From Andalucia godoyi (taxonomy: Eukaryota; Discoba; Jakobea; Jakobida; Andaluciidae): a DNA stretch of 64,000 nt. The notes under the pieces were generated by a model. That model was not told the DNA's origin. It saw only the letters and a program-made list of their open reading frames with translations, and ran no database searches. Position 1 is the first letter of the stretch. Each line of letters opens with the position of its first letter. The position numbers were made by a program, and so were the translations under genes. Where the stretch lies: NCBI GenBank assembly GCA_009859145.1, contig VRVR01000010.1, positions 345,698 through 409,697 on the forward strand, written 5' to 3'. Shown here one piece after another: positions 8,303 to 19,800 of this stretch.

Positions 8303-9560
8303 GTCGGAGCCGGCAGTTTTTGGAAGCAATGTATCGATATCGAGCGGCGGTCAGGTGACTCTCTCATGGGAAGCAAAGCTGGCGGAAGAAGAGGCGGTTT
8401 CCAATCTTCGAACGATGAATAGGAACAAGATCAGGCCTTCTGCATGGGTTATGTCACACTCGCCGCAGAGATCAAGCCAGGTCTCCTACACGGCTGACAA
8501 TCCTCCCGTTGGACAGTACATTCCAAAAGACCATTTTACTCGGCCGAGATCCCCGACGTGCGACTTTGCAAAGATGGGAGAGCGCTTCCGAGAGTCTGCC
8601 GCGAAGCATGGCGATAGCACCTCCGGCTACAACAGCAGCAGCAGGCCACACACAAACATGGTGCAAATGGAGTCACCGTCTGGATCTCGCCCCGTTTCAA
8701 GAGCAGAATCGGACTCTTCAAAGCGTCTCGGATCGTCGACTCGCGAATGGCCGTGCTTCCGATCGACTACTCCTGGGGCAGGGGCATTTGAAAAGCCGCG
8801 ACAATTTGTGGAAGCGCAGTACGAGGTGTCGGACTCGTTCTTGTCAACGAGACCAAAGTTACTGGTAGCTGTCATGCGGCACGATTCTCCGGGACATTCG
8901 CAAACAGTGGCCAAGTCAAGCACGTGGCAGCCGAGAACTCCGCGTTGTTTGGATGCCGTTCGACCCGCAGCACCATGCACTGCGGCAAAACTGATGGTGA
9001 AATCGCTGGACCGTGACAACGCCCATCATTACGCACTCGTGCAGATGCGTTGCGTAACTCCCGTCAACACGGACCATCTGCTGTTGAATGAAGTTCGTGA
9101 TCCGAGAGAACCGTTTGCAGAGCAGCGAGTCCGAACGCCCGATTTCCGAAAATACAGACCCCGGCCCGAAGTGCCTGGCACAAACGAAAATCGATCGCAC
9201 GACGAGTTTATGGCAAAGATAGAGAAGGAATGGGGACAGGATCTTCGACCAAACTCCGCACCGATTCCCGACGATTCCATGCTCTCCACGAGGCCGCGCT
9301 GCTTAAGTCCGTCGATGAGACACGGCCGAGGACATCTGCCTTTGAACTATGAAGAAACGAAGCAGCGGGACCTCTCGAATCAAACTCGAAACCAGAATCT
9401 GGGCGGCAGCCAATCGCAAGACTCCGCTCTTCGAGTTGCTTCGCACATCCTCGAAAGTTCGATCGATTATGACCGAGTCGGTCCTGCAGCGGAGCGAGTC
9501 AAATTCTTTGCGGGAACAGGCGGTATCGCTTGGAATCGGAGTCCGCAGCGTTTCACCTAA
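8301..9560 (+). CDS. STPGR/SHIPPO-like repeat protein, probable ciliary protein
   Basis: The protein is 419 residues from the ATG at 8301 (MSEPAVFGSN). A frame extension upstream to 8112 starts at TTG and looks antisense to the small opposite gene. Repeats fit the loose sperm-tail PG-rich pattern: 'PPVGQYIPKDHFTRPRSPT' followed by a Phe, and a duplicated 'STRPKLLVAVMRH' / 'STRPRCLSPSMRH' unit. It is rich in Ser, Arg and Pro and likely disordered, with no membrane segment. STPGR proteins bind microtubules in cilia. The assignment is tentative because the canonical PGP core is only partly kept. Confidence 0.55.
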   Translation: MSEPAVFGSNVSISSGGQVTLSWEAKLAEEEAVSNLRTMNRNKIRPSAWVMSHSPQRSSQVSYTADNPPVGQYIPKDHFTRPRSPTCDFAKMGERFRESAAKHGDSTSGYNSSSRPHTNMVQMESPSGSRPVSRAESDSSKRLGSSTREWPCFRSTTPGAGAFEKPRQFVEAQYEVSDSFLSTRPKLLVAVMRHDSPGHSQTVAKSSTWQPRTPRCLDAVRPAAPCTAAKLMVKSLDRDNAHHYALVQMRCVTPVNTDHLLLNEVRDPREPFAEQRVRTPDFRKYRPRPEVPGTNENRSHDEFMAKIEKEWGQDLRPNSAPIPDDSMLSTRPRCLSPSMRHGRGHLPLNYEETKQRDLSNQTRNQNLGGSQSQDSALRVASHILESSIDYDRVGPAAERVKFFAGTGGIAWNRSPQRFT

Positions 9561-9907
9561 CCGGTGTTCTCGGGAGTACATACTTGTTGGACACATGAGA
9601 TACACAATTACGCTTGTCCGGAAAGTAAGCTGGAAGAAGGAGGGGAGGGGGGTGCTTGGCGAGACAGCATGTTAATTGTTCTCCCAGTGTTTTTTTCGTG
9701 CTCTTTGTAACCTCGAATAGTTTCATTGCAGGATACTGTTTCTTAAAGCTTCCATTTTACGTGATACGAATTGAATAGGGCGACGTGCTTTCGTCGTTCG
9801 TACGCACTCCCGAATGATGATGTTGTGCGGAGTGCGATGTGCCGATTCGTGCCGATTCTCCACCAGCTGAATACTACAAGTTCAGAGCATGGTGGTTTTG
9901 CTGTCAG
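9561..9907. other. Intergenic before 5S rRNA, no gene seen
   Basis: Spacer between the STPGR-like gene and the 5S gene. Reading frames are short and incoherent. Confidence 0.45.
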
Positions 9908-10021
9908 GTACGGCCATACTAGAGTGAAAATACCGCATCCCGTCCGATTTGCGAAGTCAAGTGCTCTCAGGCTGGAGTAGTACTGAGGTGGGTGACCACT
10001 CGGGAATTCCCAGTGCTGTAC
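9908..10021 (+). rRNA. 5S ribosomal RNA
   Basis: Starts GTACGGCCATAC and ends GTGCTGTAC; the ends pair as a 7-bp helix I (GTACGGC with GCTGTAC, one G-U). The universally conserved loop region CATCCCGTCCGATTTGCGAAGTCAAG, the internal promoter part with 'GTAGTACTGAGGTGGGTGACCAC' and 'GGGAATTCCC' are all present in order. Length is about 114 bases and it is followed at once by TTTTT (10022-10026), a Pol III terminator. It is a single dispersed copy, not next to other rRNA genes in this window. The core is closest to fungal or stramenopile 5S forms as far as I can judge by eye. Confidence 0.95.
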
Positions 10022-10026
10022 TTTTT
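10022..10026 (+). terminator. Pol III terminator of 5S gene
   Basis: T5 run directly after the 3' end of the 5S sequence. Confidence 0.85.
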
Positions 10027-10604
10027 GCGACTATTGCTTCTTTTTGCTTTTCATTCCAGTAACTCTCCCCGTACAGTAAAGTCCAAATCGTCGTTCGCAT
10101 CTGTAGCCGCTCGCCAAAACATGAATCATTCCCCAGTCGATTCAACATTCTGAAATGAATGTTGGAGGAGACAGAATGTGGTCGGCAGTGGGACACATCG
10201 CACCAACGACGCAGTTGCCTTTTGCTCCTTCTTGTTCTCTGACTTGAAAGCGCATTCCGAACGCAATCGACCACATCTTCATGGCTTGCTCAGCAAGAAC
10301 AGAAAATGATAGAAAGAAGAAGAAAAGGGAAGAATGAACACATTCTGGACTTGATTGCAGTAAGACAATCGTATATGTTTGATGTTCAGTGGTGGGACCT
10401 GCTGGTCGGCACCTGGCGTAGATTTTCCTGCTGCCGCAAAGGAGTAAATGTTTTCGGTCCCCGCTCTGCGCAGGTTTTTTTTTCGTCTGCACTCCGAAGA
10501 AAATTTAAAAAAATTCATAACAAATCGATGCACTTTGCGAAATGCAGGGCGTTTGTCGTTCGATTTTTTGAAATAGGATTCGAGGCTTGAGAGTGGACGT
10601 CAGC
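10027..10604. other. Intergenic between 5S and the 7TM gene
   Basis: No firm gene. A minus-strand stretch at about 10142-10280 reads 'MKMWSIAFGMRFQVREQEG' and could be a gene fragment, but has no support beyond that. Confidence 0.4.
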
Positions 10605-11807
10605 ATGAGCGCGGGGTTCCAGTCTCTCGACACGGAATTGCTGTCTGTGCATCGTCACCACGAGGATGGTGACGCCGATTATGGCAGTGGCAGTGGTGGA
10701 GTTGGTGGTGCAGAGTGCGCTTCTCAGTGCGATCCCGAGCATTCGATAGTCTTGCTTCCGAAGCTTCGGCTTCTGGACTTTTTGTTTTCATTGGGCGGTT
10801 TAGCACCATGGTCTCAGTCGCACCGAACACTGTCCGTCGTTTACGACATTATGGTTGTACTGTGTCTCATTGCACTTTGGGTGCTTACACTGATTGCGCT
10901 GTTCATGGCAAAGGTGAATCAGGTCATTTTTATCTATATTGTATGGTCCGTCTTCTTCACACTGAATTTCATTCTGATGCGGTCCGTGCTCCGCAAATCT
11001 GCTCGCAAGAATGCTGCGTCCACACTGTCGTTTCTTTGTCGGACGCAGCAAGAGCGGGCCGGTGTTGAGCGATTTGCCAACATCTTCTCGGTGGTTCTTG
11101 CCGTGGAGGTTCTTTTGAATGCAGTCTTGTCGTTTTTGGTGAATACCGGCTTTACGGATGGGCACGAAGTCCTTTCCTCCCCCGTTTTCTCTGTCTCCGA
11201 AGTGATACTCGGCTCTTTGTTGATTGTCTTCTCGATTCCGGCAACATTGGCTTGGGTTGCACCGACCGCAGTGCTGTTCACATCCTACATGGCGCTTACG
11301 AAAATCATCCAATCGATTCATACTCGACACGCACTGGATATCGTCCGCCTGATCGCACAAGTTGAAACGGTGCTTCCGCTAATTCGGCACATCAACATTG
11401 TTTTTGGTCCCTTGCTGTCGGTTGGATGTGTCTTCTCTGGACTGACAGCCCTCGTGGTTGCGATAACATTTCTGCGAAACGTTGGTGGCTCCGCGTTCTT
11501 TGTGGTCGTTTTGGCGTTCTGGCTGCTTGCAAGTGCATTCTATATCATGGTTGTTCTTTTTATCGGTTCATCCGTTCATCGAGCGGTGAATAATCTGTTC
11601 CAAGACGTCATTTATTCGAATGTCCTGAACATTGAGTCACAGGACCTGCTTTTGAAAACCCATTTACTAGCATCTCTCAAGAGATTCGAAACCAATTGCT
11701 TTGCAATACAGGTTTTGGGGCTTCCCATCACGAGGACACTGTTTTTCCGCTACGTTGCTGTCTTGGCGTCGTACGTTATTGTGCTCCTCACGTACTCTAC
11801 GTTCTAG
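10605..11807 (+). CDS. Seven-transmembrane gustatory-receptor-like (GRL, 7tm_7 type) protein
   Basis: The protein is 400 residues from the ATG at 10605; an in-frame TTG at 10587 is ignored. A hydrophilic N-terminus (about 70 residues, His/Asp/Gly-rich) precedes seven hydrophobic segments at roughly 76-103, 107-125, 158-182, 200-230, 265-290, 295-325 and 380-400. The protein ends almost on the last membrane segment. The C-terminal part, 'CFAIQVLGLPITRTLFFRY' then 'ASYVIVLLTYSTF', matches the layout of the insect Gr/Or superfamily TM7 signature (Phe/Gly-Leu then TYhhhhhQF), with Ser/Thr-Tyr followed by a hydrophobic run and a final Phe. Length, topology (no signal peptide, long cytoplasmic N-terminus) and the short tail all fit. 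GRL proteins are known outside animals in scattered protists, chytrids and plants; they form ligand-gated cation channels in insects. Function here is inference. An unrelated 7TM family remains possible. Confidence 0.6.
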   Translation: MSAGFQSLDTELLSVHRHHEDGDADYGSGSGGVGGAECASQCDPEHSIVLLPKLRLLDFLFSLGGLAPWSQSHRTLSVVYDIMVVLCLIALWVLTLIALFMAKVNQVIFIYIVWSVFFTLNFILMRSVLRKSARKNAASTLSFLCRTQQERAGVERFANIFSVVLAVEVLLNAVLSFLVNTGFTDGHEVLSSPVFSVSEVILGSLLIVFSIPATLAWVAPTAVLFTSYMALTKIIQSIHTRHALDIVRLIAQVETVLPLIRHINIVFGPLLSVGCVFSGLTALVVAITFLRNVGGSAFFVVVLAFWLLASAFYIMVVLFIGSSVHRAVNNLFQDVIYSNVLNIESQDLLLKTHLLASLKRFETNCFAIQVLGLPITRTLFFRYVAVLASYVIVLLTYSTF

Positions 11808-11928
11808 CCAAAGCCGTCCTTTCCATCTTCAGCGCTCTCTTTTGCCTTTTTATATATATTTTATAACAAATTTGCTGTTGGCGTCGGCGCTGTTGTATAT
11901 GTATTTCCAAGAGCGAGCAAACGGGTGA

Positions 11929-13359
11929 TTACCGACGAGCAGGGGAACGAAGAGTCGATTCCCACAACAGTGTCCCGTTGCTGATCCCCGGCCGATCAAG
12001 GTGTGCCACTTCTGAAAAGGAGGCTGGCATTCGCGGAGGCGTTTTCAGATTGCCATTACTATTGATATTACTCATGCTCTTCTTGCCAGCATCGCGGAGA
12101 GGTGAGATGCCAGCTCTGTTTTGTCTTCGCGATGACGACTCCCCCAGAGCGCTCTGAGGCCGCAGAGGATTGCTCGGCGACGTTCCCACCTGGTACACAC
12201 TCGACTGCTGGTTGCTGTGGTTGGCCCTCAGAACTGAAAGATCCCGCCGAACATCTGGGATCGTTGGTGCAACGTGAAAGACGGACTTTGCGGGTGATTG
12301 TCTATAGGACAAAGGACGGTCGACCGTCGCCGTCGCCGTCGCAGTCGCAGCAAAGGAAGAGGAGGATGTCCTTTGGTGCAATCCAGGGGATTGCGAAGAG
12401 AATGCCAATGGTTGATTTGTACGGTATCGAAATGGCGACGAACGGGCTTGCGGTGAGTGTTCTTCTCCCAAAATGCCGTCTTCCGTGCTTTGCTTTGGAA
12501 TTGTCGCCGCTTCAGCATAGCTCTGTCGTCGGGCGAAACGGGGATCATGGTCGAACCGTTCCGGTGCAAGTTTGAATGCGTAAATTTCGTCCAGCCGTTC
12601 TCTTGCGACGAGACCGGACGGCACAACTACATCCAAGAAATACTCTGTGGATACGAATGCAAGACGTACAAATTCCATGGGCGACCCCTTGTGCGCAGAA
12701 GCTTCAGCGTTCTTTGCACCGGCGTTGGCGTGCACAGATGTCCACCGTGCGACTGCATCAAACACGATTTCCTCGCTTGCAACCCGCAGATTGTCGGATT
12801 GTACAACCTCGGCCAATGCCGACTCTTCCAGAAACATGAATCCGGCACTGCGGACAACCTTTTCAAAGTTTGTGCACAAAAACGACTTGCAGACTTCGTC
12901 CAAAGCAACGCAGTTTGCACTCCGAGCCGCACCCCAGATTAAGCAAACGGTGTCAACATCCACTGCAGATCCGAGGGTGGCAGACAGCTCCCGCACAAGG
13001 TCCGAGAGCCCAAGCGTGCGTGCGCCCACAAGCAGGAAGCATCCATCATCCACCGAGTGAAAGCGAAGAGAGTCCGAATAGAGATATCCAAGAAGCAGCG
13101 AAAATGAATTTGGTCTGATTTTCGGTGGAATTGTCAACGAATTCACATCATCGGGACCCGAATCAAGAAGCTGCGCAAAGTACGGGCATCGTGCCCACAA
13201 TATAGCCTTGTGCGATCTGAACGCTGGTAAAGACGACGAATTCATACTTGGGCCGTGGTGCATCTCATGCTGCACTGACGCTTCCGATCCCGGATAAACA
13301 AGACTCACATCTGTGAACTTTTGATGCGTCAGCAGATCACTGACCGAATACACTGCCAT
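11929..13359 (-). CDS. BTB-BACK domain protein
   Basis: The protein is 476 residues from the ATG at 13359. The BTB/POZ domain (about 8-125) shows 'HQKFTDVSLVYPG', 'FRSHKAILWARCPYFAQLL' and 'LLLGYLYSDSL'. The BACK domain (about 130-255) shows 'CKSFLCTNFEKVV', 'EESALAEVVQSDNLRVASEE' and 'VFDAVARWTS'. The remaining 200 residues are Ser/Gln/Arg/Pro-rich and look disordered; no Kelch repeats or MATH domain are present. Proteins of this type usually serve as Cullin-3 substrate adaptors. It is convergent with the 7TM gene, with about 120 bases between the stops. Confidence 0.85.
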   Translation of the reverse strand: MAVYSVSDLLTHQKFTDVSLVYPGSEASVQHEMHHGPSMNSSSLPAFRSHKAILWARCPYFAQLLDSGPDDVNSLTIPPKIRPNSFSLLLGYLYSDSLRFHSVDDGCFLLVGARTLGLSDLVRELSATLGSAVDVDTVCLIWGAARSANCVALDEVCKSFLCTNFEKVVRSAGFMFLEESALAEVVQSDNLRVASEEIVFDAVARWTSVHANAGAKNAEASAHKGSPMEFVRLAFVSTEYFLDVVVPSGLVARERLDEIYAFKLAPERFDHDPRFARRQSYAEAATIPKQSTEDGILGEEHSPQARSSPFRYRTNQPLAFSSQSPGLHQRTSSSSFAATATATATVDRPLSYRQSPAKSVFHVAPTIPDVRRDLSVLRANHSNQQSSVYQVGTSPSNPLRPQSALGESSSRRQNRAGISPLRDAGKKSMSNINSNGNLKTPPRMPASFSEVAHLDRPGISNGTLLWESTLRSPARR

Positions 13360-13857
13360 CTTTCTATCTTCCTCACAGGTTTCTTACGTTGCAGTGTGGG
13401 CCGCACACGGCAGGTGACAGAAACAGTAAAACTATAATACTTTATAAAAAAGTACGAAACAATCTGGGAATTTGCGTTTTGCAGAATAACGCAATTTTCC
13501 CAAGCGAAGTGTTTCCGAGTGCTTGGGAGCAGTTGAATTTTTTTTTGTAGTGTACAGCAGTTGCTCGGCGTAGAATCGGCAAGTGAAAACTCGTGTTTTC
13601 AGATGATCATGTTCTTTGCTGAGCGAAGGGCACACAGAGGAAAAAGACAGACTCCATTCACAGCTTCGAGCCTGGAAAGTTCTTGCTTCCGAAGTTTGCA
13701 GACGGCGAAGATGGTTTTGGAGGACAAGCGGCGGACCGGATGCAAGACTGCGTGCGCCAGAGGATGTCGTGTCTCAGATTTCATCCAGCGGAATGGCAGA
13801 CTGTTTTTTTTTTTGTTTTTTGTTTGGAGAATTGGAGGAAAGGAGGAAAATCGGCGA
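13360..13857. other. Intergenic between VPS13 3' end and BTB gene 5' end
   Basis: Upstream region of the BTB gene. It contains short T-runs (13540s, 13806-13822) and no credible frame of its own. Confidence 0.5.
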
Positions 13858-16800
13858 TCAGACAGAGCGGATTCCGATTGGCTTCCCCGGTTCGAGCTTC
13901 CTAGGAGGACGCATGCGTCCTTCTCGCTGTTTCGAAGCAGAGGATTTGTTGGACGAACCTGCAACATTGCTCCGCGGCGACTTTGAGGATGCGCTGCCGG
14001 AGCGAAGAGAGGTGGCTGTGTTTTGGGCGCCTTGTGACACACGGTTTGCAAACGCCAACGCACCTGCGACAGGCTTGCCGACAATGCCGATGAGCTTTCC
14101 GGCGGATGGGTCTGTGAGCGACAAGAAATCGTCCAAACCACCGCGAATTCCTTGCGCAAGAGCTTCTGAACCCTTGATGAATCCTTCTCCGAGATGCTTG
14201 ACTTCGTCCTTTTCATTGGAGTCCATTCGCGATATGAACCGATCATCGCCGGACGCGCCCGCTGCCGCTCGGCCAAGGGACGACGTCGCACGAGTTGCGC
14301 TGGTGAAGGACGCTTCTATTGTATTCGATATCAGGTTCTGAGATCGACGCGCCAGACCCCTCGCAAACAGGTCCGGGGACAATGTGAAGGATTCCTCGGG
14401 ATCGCTGAAGAATTCGCGGACACCAGAGCTGATATCCTCCAGCAGCGAGGCAGGATTGCCCATGAAGTCAAGATGCCCGAGCACCTTGACCATCTGCCAC
14501 ATGATGTTCTCCTTGTAGTGGTCAATCAACAAACGGCCGATCGTCTCTGGACTGCCATGCACATGTTGCAAGAAGAGCGATTTGAGAGAGATGTTGGCAT
14601 CTGAAATGTTGGAGAACAAGAGACCAACGGACGCGAGTAGAGATGCGAAAGGAAGTCGATCAATCGGGAACGGCGGAGGAAGAATAGGAGTCAGCGGCTC
14701 GTCAGAAGGTAAATGACCTCGAGACGATGGTATCAAGTCACGATCAAAGTCAGACCCATGAAGAGAGAACGTTACCGAGACGGAGTTCAGGTGCAGCACT
14801 CTGATGAACAGAATAAAACTGGACACCGAGGTGGCATCGCGCTGGTGTCGGATGGTCTGGATCTTTGTCCAGTGGCTGTCTGCCGCCAGTGATTGCAATC
14901 CAAAATCCCCGGCTTCGTTTCCAAATTCCTCCAGCAATTGCTGATTGATTTCGTGTGTGCTCGGATCGTACAGACCGGATGCAAGCGCGAATCGATAAAG
15001 CTCCCGGACCATGGATTCATCGACCGAAACACGAAGCTTCTGCATCAAAAACGACAAGTAGTTGATGTATATTGTGGGCCGCGGGAACAGCAAAGATTGC
15101 GAATAGGAAACGTACAGCAAAGGACGCGATTCTTGCTGTGCTTCGACTGCGTCGTGTTTTGGAGACTGTCTGGATTTTCTCTTGAACGAGAATACGTTCT
15201 TTTTCGTCTCTGCCTCTCGATGTTGGTCTACCGACAGGACCGTTGGGAACCGGGCGTCTGCAAGCATGTTGTCCACTTGGAGATCTCCCAGAATAAAGTC
15301 GCACAACATGTCAGTTCCCGAATTCTCGAGATGCAAGCCGAACTTTTTGAATCCAGCATTCAGAATTTCTTTCGGCACATTGTCGACAAGACAAATGCTT
15401 CCTGCAGCAACCGTCAGTTTGAACAACCACGTATTTCGGGGCGTCTGCATGGGCTTTGAAAGACCTGGTTCACTGCTGTACAGACGAAGGACGCGACGGG
15501 ATCCCTCCAGGGAGACCTGGGCGAAGACCTTTGTGCCCCCCGCTCCATGGTCGATCAGCAGCAGCGGCCTCTGATCCACATCCTCCAACAGAATCGCTTT
15601 CTTTTCTCCGCGATACTCAATGCGCACAACATGGGCGGCCTGCGGATTTCTCCACGCAAAGGGGATCGTTCCTCCGGCATCCACTGTCACGGGATCTCCT
15701 CCTTCCGTGTCTTTTTCGGATGTCAGCTGACGGAATGTGACAGACTCGGACAAGAAATTGGAGAGTTGGAACGGCGGTCCTCCTTCGGAAGGTGAAATAC
15801 AGAGCATCATTTGGCCATCGCTAAATTCGTTTGAAATGCGGACCCACCGCGACGTCTTCACATCGTCTGCACCCGGTACAACGAGCTCGGCTTCTTGATT
15901 GCAAACGTGCGCCAAGTTCAATCGACAATCCAGAAGCTGCCCACCAATGCGAATTTGCACTTCGCGGCTCGATGGATTCGTAAAGAAGATGGGGGATACA
16001 GCCTTCGGTTCTATGGTGCTCACCACCGAGAAAGTTCCACTCGATTCCGATTGGCCGGCAGACAAGTATCTTCTATCGCCGTGCAATGTCGGCTGCACAA
16101 TCTCCACGACCAGGTGATCGTGCTGGCTGTCATCGAGACTACCTGCGGACTTCTCCGAATGATTTCCAGCAAGCATTCCGTTGACTGCAATAAAGTGCGG
16201 CCTGACGGTAATCAAGGAGCTCCGGAAGAACTTGCCGGGAGCAGGCTTGACGGTGACGCTGAAATCGACGCACTCTGTTCTAGAATGACATGACACGTTG
16301 GACATAGACGCGCCGGCATGAATTGGAAACGACTCCGACACCACAGAAGGTCCTAGAGCCAGGCGCACCGAATGCCTCTTTTTGTTGGAGTCGGAAAAGC
16401 TCAGCAGAACCGGAGGAAATGCAGGATGGCCTCCGGAGGACTGTACAAATGTTCCGTCAAAGTCCCAAGGAGCCACTGGATTTTCAGTCATCGAGAATGG
16501 AATTCCTGGGGAGAGCTCCCACGACGAAGAGGAAAACATGCGGCCCAGCTGTGATGCATTCTTGATCACGGATGGCTGCGTTAAGATGGCAAAATTACGG
16601 CCTGACGAGTTGACAACCCAGGCATCCACCCAAATGGACACTGTCCGCACCAGCAATCCATCAAGAGATGAGTTGACGCGCAAGAAGGTTTCTCGATCAT
16701 AAATGTCTCGCAATGCCACCTTCTCCGGAAGGACTTCTGGTGTCGACTGCGTCACCGGGAAATGCACCTTGACAACGTCTGAAGGCTTCCACAAACCAGC

Positions 16801-19800
16801 AGGGATGATCCGGACGTGCAAGTCTGTTTTTGGATTCAGGATCTCGATGGGACAGCATTCTCCGGAGCGAAGTTCGTGTTTCCACAATGGAGCTTCGTTG
16901 AGGAACGGTTCGGAAGAAGAAAAGCACTCGAAGGTTGCGGGGATCGGAAGAAGATTTTCGAACGACACCGGTGGAACAATCGACAGGATGCACATGGAGG
17001 AATCAGAGGACACCTCTGCATCGGCGAGCACGAAAAATGACTTCTTCGTTGCGGAGCCTGGTTCTTGTTGGTATTCGAAGGATCGCAGGCTTCGAAACGG
17101 AACGGTTCTCTTCCACAGGGCGGACCACGGGATGGGGTCTCCAGCAAGGTCTGTTGTGACGTCGTACGAAGGAGCAAAGGAGATCCCGAAGGATCGAACG
17201 ACGCTGGGGAGGGGAACGAAAAACGAATGGTCGTCATCTTCAGCAGAGAGACCCGATTCCCCTGGCGTTGCCTCGTGCTCTCCGTACGGAATCAGATTTC
17301 CGATGAGAGACCGGTTCTCGTAACGTGTGGGATGCGAAAATATGTTCAAATCCAAAGAGGACAGATTTCGAATGAGCACGGAGGTGTGAACGAAAATGTG
17401 GCGTGTGTTGTTGATGACACGCACAGTGATTCCGATGTGGCTCTGGTTGCTGGAGGACGGGGACGACGAAGCAGAAGCAATGCCTCCAAAGGCGGAGAAC
17501 TTGTGGTGCCCCTCGCAATGAACGGAGACATCTTGAAATTCAAGCCCAAACTCCGGGATCGAAATCGCGATTCGCCGCGACGCATCCGCTGTGGGAAAGT
17601 GCGAGTAGCGTGAAGAGTCCGGGAAATGGAAGCCGAACGACTCCTGGTCCTCAATGAACTGCTCCAGCAGTTTTCGATGATCTCGCGAAGTAGGAGTCGA
17701 CGGATTTGGCACCGCTACGGACAACTGAGCGGATGCTGCGCTCCCCGATGCAGCAGCGTAAACGGACATTACAATGGGCGTCCCCAGTTTGTTGATCACC
17801 CGGAACGGATGGTATGCCGACTTGAGTGCCAAGCAAGACCTCCGATACTCCTTGCGAGTAGCAATTTGCTGTGAAATGTCAGCCGAGGACAACGATGTCG
17901 GCAGCGCAGTAATCTCCATCTGCCGGCATTGTTGTTGGATCCACAGTACACTGTGTATGGCTGCAGCGGTGCATGTGAGATCCACGGAGTTGGGAAACGT
18001 CACTTGGACTTGGGTTTGCGGACCACCTGTGTAGTCTTCAAGAGAGATGCCGCGCGTCGACGATTCCTTCTGCTCCGACACAAAGAGCTTCCATGTTTTG
18101 ATCATGAGGTTTGCGGACAATGGTGTTCTGTCTAGCAACGGCTCCCACGATCCAAAAACGAGGGAGTAGCTCGTTATACAGACGTCCGATGTCAGCCCGA
18201 TATCAAGAAATCCAGAATCAACAATGACATCCATGTGAAGGGCATTGGCAGCCAGCTTAAGAATCGGCACGTCAAAGCCACGAAGATCATCAATGATGAC
18301 CGCCTCCAGCGACTCTGAGAATCGGAAGCTGGCCTTGATCCCAGCACCAATGCGTTCGGTAACATCATCGATGTACTCAAAAGCATCTGCTACGGCGGCC
18401 GGAACGAAGTGCGTTGGGCGTCGCAGCGACTGTCGCGATTCCTGGATGGATTTGTCGATAAATGCCAAGCATTCGACACACATGACCATGTCCTGCAAGG
18501 AAATGCGTGCACCAAGCCGCTGAAAATTCGCAATGACCTCCCAGTTGGTAATTTTCCCGCTGTGTTTCGCAAACAATGCATTCACTCGGACGTTCGCATC
18601 GAATGAATGAATGATGTCTGTCTGAATGATCTGATTGGAGTCCTTTCCATTGCTGCTGTACTGCGATTCCGTGAATACGCTGTCTCGTAAGTAAACGTGG
18701 ACATCGCGCAACGAGATGTCCGAGGCATCAACATCTCCAGAGAACGTGCGCCGCATTTCACAGGAAACCACTGCACAAAGCAGGGTGCATTGTGGGAAAT
18801 GGGGCAGACCATCTGAGCTGAGAATCGACTGGTCGTGCAGCACCTCGGAAACCGGGGTCAACAGAACGACAATTTCACAACGGTTCAGGTCCACAGTAAT
18901 CGACCGTGCATTTATACTCTTGGGCCTCTCGATAAAGGCTGCCTCTCGAGCTTGCAGAAGGGCTTGGTCGGCGCGGATCCCGAAACGCAGAGAATCGAGC
19001 CTCCACAGCAGAGCTTCAAACCACTGCAGCATCTCGGAACTGCGCTGGAATGTCAAAGAAATGGAATCGTTGATGATCAGAATTCCGTGCTGCAGACTGG
19101 AGATGCTGACGGAAAACACGGTGATGATGTACTCTGGAAGCGATGTGTCCTCTTCCGTGAACAAAAGGATTTGATTGTTCGGATGGAGATGTGCCGCGTA
19201 CGAACCTTCGAGGGTCTTTGCTTGACTGATGTCAGATGACGATGGTGCTTTTGCTGATGATTCCACGCATCCGGACACGACCACCGCGGACTGAAACTTC
19301 TGTTGCTCGAACGGTTTGAACTGACCGAATGGATTCTCCGTGAATACTGCAACTTCGTCAAGAACTGCAGTCAAGAAGGTAATGTCCGTGACATTGAGCA
19401 ACACGCGGAAAGACCTTTCCACCTGCAAGCGCGAATCTCCCGACGGTTCCACGAACCAGTACAGCGAAAGCGGACGAAACATGGAATGGTGCGCATTCTG
19501 AGATGTGCTCATCGTCACGCCGTACAGCTTGGCTTGTACCGGATACTCGGCTGTCGATTGCACATCCACAGATCCAAGATCGACTGTCAGGAATCGGGAC
19601 GGGTCACGCATTCGCTGCCCATGAGTCAGGAAGAAGACGATTCTCGGGGCATCGATGCGGATATTACAGTTTGGAGACCCAGCAGAGCTTCCAAAATACA
19701 GCTGATCCAGCGCGCGAGTGGACAGCAATTGCGAGCTCCACCGAACTGTGGACACGTTCACATGATACGGAGGGGAGAAGAAGGAAACCAACCTTTGCAG

